Assembly: GCA_030627475.1 (NCBI GenBank)
Contig: DAOURZ010000031.1
Span: forward strand, 1 to 9,607
Direction of reading: 5' to 3'
DNA from: Deltaproteobacteria bacterium
GTDB lineage: Bacteria; Desulfobacterota; Desulfobacteria; Desulfobacterales; ETH-SRB1
DNA: 9,607 bases
The notes beneath the pieces are model-generated. The model saw only the letters and a list, made by a program, of their open reading frames with translations, searched no databases and had not been told where the DNA came from. Below are positions 6,403-9,607 of this stretch, in pieces (positions within the stretch are counted from its first letter, which is position 1; the number at the start of each line of letters is the position of its first letter). Both the position numbers and the translations under genes were made by a program.

Positions 6403-7308
6403 TTAACAGGATAGATTATTGTACAATAATTTTATGCTTGAAAATCGGAATCGGGAAATAAGCTTTTTGAATCTTGATTCTGTTTTATTCAGGTTTACGT
6501 ATGTTCGAAATCTCGCAAGAGGAGACAAGTTTTTTGTTCCGGGTATATTCGGGTCTAACTCCCATGGGTGAAGATAAAATATAAACGGACTTCCCTCTCT
6601 ATTGATACGTTTCAGCCCTGCTTTGATAAAAGAATATGGGAAAAGCCTGAAATAGCCTCCGCCTGAACAGGGAATGTTGCGTCCAAAAAATCTGACTGTG
6701 CTTATGGGAAATTCGAAGAGCATATTTGAGTTTGTCGGGTCATTGAGTTGATTAATTTTGGGTTTGTCGTTGTTCAGATTCCAGATGAACGGGAAGCGAG
6801 GGGCAAATGGCATTCCGTAATAGTCATGACGGATTGGAAATATGCTTGAGTCGTATTTGTAGCCTTCTTCTGCCAGAATATTCAGCGCCCATAGCGTCTT
6901 TTTTGTTATGGAGTAAGTAGGCGCCCGATAGCCGATGACCTCCTCGCCTGTCAGGTCCTCCAGGATTTGTTTTGATGTTTTGATATCTTCTCGAAATTGT
7001 TCTGGCGTCTGGTCATGGATTACCTGATGACGATAACCGTGCGATGCGATTTCGTGACCTCTGTGATGAATTTCTTTGACCAAATCAGGGTATCTTTCAG
7101 CAATCCAGCCAAGGATAAAAAAACTCGCCTTCGGCGAGTTTTCTGACTCCTGATCGTCCAGAAGGTCGAGAATTTTGTTGGTGTTTTTTTCTACAGTCGA
7201 AGAGTATTGATCCCAGTCATCGTATTGGATTGATTTTGACAGTGCATGAACTTGAAAGTAGTCTTCGACATCAATAGTTAAAGCGTTTGTCAGGTTGTCG
7301 GGGTTCAT
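6403..7308 (-). CDS. Polysaccharide deacetylase, PEP-CTERM/XrtA locus type
   Basis: A protein of 301 residues from the ATG (a TTG precedes it). It is a NodB-fold carbohydrate esterase expected to remove N-acetyl groups from exopolysaccharide. In the 302-residue numbering the visible motifs are TIDVEDYFQVHA with Asp14, SHGYRH with metal ligands His91 and His95, GYRAPTYS near 127-134, YKYDSSIFP near 151-159 and FYLHPWELD in the last third. The opening IDVEDYFQVHA, the SFFILGWIAERYP stretch and a C-terminal DUF3473-like part mark the PEP-CTERM-locus subfamily. No signal peptide is visible. It lies 13 bp after cysC and 38 bp before epsI in the same operon. Oddity: a short insert (ESENSP, about 55-60) before the second strand coincides with a terminator-like hairpin in the gene. 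Confidence 0.9.
   Translation of the reverse strand: MNPDNLTNALTIDVEDYFQVHALSKSIQYDDWDQYSSTVEKNTNKILDLLDDQESENSPKASFFILGWIAERYPDLVKEIHHRGHEIASHGYRHQVIHDQTPEQFREDIKTSKQILEDLTGEEVIGYRAPTYSITKKTLWALNILAEEGYKYDSSIFPIRHDYYGMPFAPRFPFIWNLNNDKPKINQLNDPTNSNMLFEFPISTVRFFGRNIPCSGGGYFRLFPYSFIKAGLKRINREGSPFIFYLHPWELDPNIPGTKNLSPLARFRTYVNLNKTESRFKKLISRFRFSSIKLLYNNLSC
7117..7142 (-). terminator. Intrinsic-terminator-like hairpin inside the deacetylase gene
   Basis: Read in the sense direction of the operon, a perfect 10-bp stem (AAAACTCGCC with GGCGAGTTTT, loop GAA) is followed directly by more T, giving seven T in a row. This is the textbook shape of a Rho-independent terminator, but it lies at about codons 57-66 of the deacetylase. 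The opposite strand also has an A-run before the stem and four T after it. The structure is certain from the sequence; termination in vivo is not. Confidence 0.5.
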
Positions 7309-7321
7309 CAAGTTTCTATAC

Positions 7322-7924
7322 CTATGATTCCTTCTTCATAATCAGACCCTGTTTTAGCAAAAAGCCAATCACTTCGTCCACACATTGCTGCAAACCGAGT
7401 TTGTCTGTGTTAATAATAAGTGAGGAATGTTCAGGTTCTTCATAAGGAGCCGAAACACCGGTCATGTTTGTTATTTCGCCTGTAAGGGCTTTTTTATATA
7501 AGCCTTTTGGATCACGCTTTGCGCACGTTTCAACACTACATTTAATATATACTTCATAATAAGACCAGCCGGACATTAACTTGCGCACATATTCCCGGCT
7601 TTGTTCATATGGCGCAATAAAAGCTGTAAAAACAAGCAGACCGGCATCCACCATAAGTTTTGCTACTTCGGCAATGCGCCTCACATTCTCTTTTCTGTCT
7701 TCAGGAGTCAAACTTAAATCCTTATTCAGGCCGGTTCTGATATTATCTCCGTCAAGCACATAACTGCGCACACAAAGGTTATGCAGTTTTCTTTCAACAG
7801 CATGGGCCAGTGTGGACTTCCCGCTTCCCGATAGACCCGTGAACCAGAGCAGACCACCGCCATGGCCATTTAAAAGCCATCGATCAGCAATGGAAATAGA
7901 TGATGGGGAAGGAAAAATATTCAT
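7322..7924 (-). CDS. cysC: Adenylylsulfate (APS) kinase
   Basis: Cytoplasmic kinase that turns APS plus ATP into PAPS, the donor for sulfotransferases. The P-loop GLSGSGKST, the LDGDNIRTGLNKDL substrate region, RRIAEVAKLM, FTAFIAPY and RDPKGLYKKALTGEI with the lid MTGVSAPYEEPE are all present. The start is placed at the ATG of MNIFPSP (200 residues). It follows the galE stop by 5 bp and gives the usual distance to the P-loop. The longer form from 7966 (214 residues) overlaps galE by 37 bp, adds a lysine-rich leader and has no ribosome binding site. The serine that is phosphorylated in E. coli CysC (Ser109, in FISP) is alanine here (FIAP). No ATP sulfurylase or reductase gene is adjacent; the company is exopolysaccharide genes, suggesting sulfation of a polymer. 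Confidence 0.93.
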   Translation of the reverse strand: MNIFPSPSSISIADRWLLNGHGGGLLWFTGLSGSGKSTLAHAVERKLHNLCVRSYVLDGDNIRTGLNKDLSLTPEDRKENVRRIAEVAKLMVDAGLLVFTAFIAPYEQSREYVRKLMSGWSYYEVYIKCSVETCAKRDPKGLYKKALTGEITNMTGVSAPYEEPEHSSLIINTDKLGLQQCVDEVIGFLLKQGLIMKKES

Positions 7925-7929
7925 AAAAC

Positions 7930-8937
7930 TCAATATCCATTTGGATTTTTTTCTTGCCATTGCCATGCATCAATGCACATTTGATTGATACCGTATTGGG
8001 CAGCCCAACCCAGTTCTTTATTTGCCTTGGTCGGGTCGGCAAAACATGTCGCAATATCTCCAGGCCGGCGGTCAACAACTTTATGTGAAATTTTCCTTCC
8101 TGAGGCCTTTTCAAAAGCCGATATTATTTCAAAAACACTATAGCCGCGTCCCGTCCCGATATTATATGTTTCAACTCCAAAATTTGATTTGAATTTGGAT
8201 AGAGCGCTTATGTGGGCTTTTGCAAGATCAACAACGTGAATATAATCACGAACTCCTGTGCCATCGGGTGTGGAATAATTACTGCCAAACACGGAAAGCT
8301 CGGAAAGCTTGCCGATTGCTACCTGACAGATATAGGGAAAAAGATTGTTGGGAATTCCATTCGGGTCCTCGCCAATCTGACCACTGGGGTGAGCTCCAAC
8401 AGGATTAAAATAACGAAGAAGAACAACATTCCAATGTTTGTCAGCCTCAAAAAGATCTTTCAGAATATCTTCAATCATCAATTTTGAACGACCGTAGGGG
8501 TTGGTCGGATTAACAGGAAACTCTTCTCTGATCGGAACTTCTTTTGGATCGCCATATACTGTAGCAGAAGAACTGAAAATTATATTTTTAACATTATTAT
8601 TATTCATGACACTGCAAAGAACCAACGTTCCTGCTACATTGTTGTGATAATATTTAAGAGGTTCGGATACGGATTCACCAACAGCTTTAAGCCCGGCAAA
8701 ATGAATTACAGCGTCAATTTTTGATTTTTGAAAAACATTATTTAACGCGTACCGGTCAAGCAGATCAATCAAATGGAACTCAAGAGTTTTTCCGGTCAGC
8801 TTTTGTACACGTTTTAACGACTCCATATTACTGTTGGAAAGGTTGTCCACCACAACAACATCATATCCTGCATGTAAAAGCTCCATGCAGGTATGGCTTC
8901 CAATATATCCGGCACCACCTGTTACTAATATTTTCAT
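7930..8937 (-). CDS. galE: UDP-glucose 4-epimerase
   Basis: A 335-residue cytoplasmic enzyme that interconverts UDP-glucose and UDP-galactose (some members also the N-acetyl forms) using bound NAD. It has full family length. The Rossmann motif GGAGYIGSH is at 7-15, followed by the acidic NAD-ribose residue in VVVDNLSNS. The catalytic residues are Ser124 in SSSATVYG, Tyr148 and Lys152 in [20 protein letters not shown] and [12 protein letters not shown] follow in the usual places. The start ATG has AGGGGG 8 bases upstream. The gene sits 27 bp after the barrel protein gene and next to cysC, so it likely supplies a nucleotide sugar for the exopolysaccharide. A housekeeping Leloir role is possible, but no galK/galT is seen here. 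Confidence 0.95.
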   Translation of the reverse strand: MKILVTGGAGYIGSHTCMELLHAGYDVVVVDNLSNSNMESLKRVQKLTGKTLEFHLIDLLDRYALNNVFQKSKIDAVIHFAGLKAVGESVSEPLKYYHNNVAGTLVLCSVMNNNNVKNIIFSSSATVYGDPKEVPIREEFPVNPTNPYGRSKLMIEDILKDLFEADKHWNVVLLRYFNPVGAHPSGQIGEDPNGIPNNLFPYICQVAIGKLSELSVFGSNYSTPDGTGVRDYIHVVDLAKAHISALSKFKSNFGVETYNIGTGRGYSVFEIISAFEKASGRKISHKVVDRRPGDIATCFADPTKANKELGWAAQYGINQMCIDAWQWQEKNPNGY

Positions 8938-8942
8938 GGCTT

Positions 8943-8951
8943 TATCCCCCT
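8943..8951 (-). promoter_or_regulatory. Ribosome binding site of galE
   Basis: On the minus strand AGGGGG lies 8 bases before the galE ATG, inside the 27-bp gap after the barrel gene. It fixes the galE start. There is no room for a separate promoter, which supports one transcript. Confidence 0.6.
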
Positions 8952-8964
8952 ATGTTTTGGGTTT

Positions 8965-9607
8965 TTATTTGCGAAATGGACGAGGTGGAGACAAGGTAAT
9001 ACTTATTAAGCCTTTGTTCTCCACATAGTCGTTTTCTTCATCCAGAGTTGAATCAACAGATTTATATGTATAATTAAGCCCGATAGATACCCATTTTAAG
9101 GGCTGAAAGGTAATGCCGATTAAGCCTTTATTTTCCACATAGTCGTTTTCATCCAGCGTTGAATCAACCAATTGATATGTATAATTCAGCCTGATAAAAG
9201 TCCATTGTAAGGGCTGAAGGGTTAAACCAATAGCGGCTTTTGCCGTGTTATCTTTTCTTTCAGTATCAAGGTTCACATATTTATCTCTTCTGTAAGAGCT
9301 GGTAATATCTCCGCTTAGATGTCTTGTAAAGCTGTATGAGGCATTATATTGTGCCTGATAAAAAATATCGAAACCAAGATTTTCTGCACCAAAATAGGTT
9401 TCATCATAACCACTTGAACCTGTGAGATTTATAGAACCTTGCTTAAATGTCCAGGATTTTCCAAGATTACCGGTTATGGATAATCCGGACTCGTCTTCAC
9501 TTCCTTCCCTGTCCTGGTAAAAATACCCAACACTAAAAGCCAGGTGTGTATCTTGATCTACTGTATAATCTATACCTATTGAAGGATCATAAATATGATA
9601 TTTTTTA
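8965..9607 (-). CDS. Outer-membrane beta-barrel protein, PEP-CTERM-system type (partial, 3' end)
   Basis: The frame is open from the window edge to a TAA, giving 213 C-terminal residues; the start lies beyond 9607. The sequence is a run of alternating amphipathic strands with aromatic residues (AFSVGYFYQDRE, FDIFYQAQYNASYSFTRHLSGDITSSY, WTFIRLNYTYQ, WVSIGLNYTY) and charged turns, typical of an outer-membrane barrel. Strand pairs of the form GLTLQPLQW..LNYTY and the end ITLSPPRPFRK resemble the beta-barrel porin-like proteins of PEP-CTERM loci (TIGR03016-like). The last 75 residues hold two nearly identical units. It is upstream of galE in the same operon. The barrel nature is well supported; the exact family and its role in export or secretion are inferred from context. 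Confidence 0.8.
   Translation of the reverse strand, partial: KKYHIYDPSIGIDYTVDQDTHLAFSVGYFYQDREGSEDESGLSITGNLGKSWTFKQGSINLTGSSGYDETYFGAENLGFDIFYQAQYNASYSFTRHLSGDITSSYRRDKYVNLDTERKDNTAKAAIGLTLQPLQWTFIRLNYTYQLVDSTLDENDYVENKGLIGITFQPLKWVSIGLNYTYKSVDSTLDEENDYVENKGLISITLSPPRPFRK
8995..9219 (-). repeat. Two-unit tandem coding repeat in barrel protein
   Basis: Unit boundaries are near 8995-9108 (114 bp) and 9109-9219 (111 bp). Both encode GxTxQPLxW...LNYTYxxVDSTLDE(E)NDYVENKGLI, and they differ by one codon (EEN against EN) plus scattered substitutions. Each unit would make one beta-hairpin with its outer loop. The high similarity suggests a recent internal duplication. Confidence 0.75.

Noticed and set aside
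8212..8487. 91-codon plus-strand open frame opposite galE
   Set aside because: It is antisense to a well-conserved enzyme, with no ribosome binding site and no motif.
8867..8891. Perfect 8-bp inverted repeat with a 9-base loop near the start of galE
   Set aside because: It lies in conserved codons (CMELLHAGY region) with no T-run; probably chance.
1..9607. CRISPR array, tRNA or rRNA genes
   Set aside because: No regularly spaced short repeats, no cloverleaf with a TTCGA-type arm, and no rRNA-like blocks were seen.

Overview
The window reads as part of a Gram-negative bacterial chromosome. The best guess is a Desulfobacterota-like (deltaproteobacterial) organism. This rests on moderate AT content, an exosortase/PEP-CTERM exopolysaccharide locus, and a triple tyrosine recombinase cassette of the RIT type. 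The taxonomic call is inference, since no rRNA or other phylogenetic marker is present.

Left part (about 40-3660, + strand): a tightly packed four-gene unit. A 128-residue winged-helix-like protein is followed by three different tyrosine recombinases. Each gene follows the previous one by 1 bp or overlaps it (14 bp and 4 bp). All three recombinases keep most of the R..K..HxxR..H..Y catalytic set. This is the layout of a recombinase-in-trio (RIT) element with an extra small gene at the front. Weak inverted sequence similarity just outside the genes (42-66 and 3629-3656) may mark the element ends.

Middle (3615-4845): a spacer with no convincing gene, then a minus-strand type II toxin-antitoxin pair (Phd/YefM-like antitoxin, RelE/ParE-like toxin). 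Next comes a largely non-coding stretch that holds the decayed C-terminal end of a lost gene (4655-4837) and an 18-bp palindrome.

Right part (4846-9607, - strand): six genes in one direction with short gaps. Transcription runs from right to left: outer-membrane beta-barrel protein (cut by the window edge), galE, cysC (APS kinase), a PEP-CTERM-locus polysaccharide deacetylase, epsI and an exosortase. Together they fit the end of an exopolysaccharide and exosortase protein-sorting operon. GalE supplies UDP-galactose-type sugars, CysC could supply PAPS for sulfation, the deacetylase trims N-acetylated polymer, the barrel protein is an envelope component, and exosortase with EpsI processes PEP-CTERM proteins at the inner membrane. 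No PEP-CTERM substrate gene is in the window. The most unusual local signal is a near-perfect intrinsic-terminator-like hairpin plus T-run inside the deacetylase coding sequence, in the sense orientation (7117-7142).
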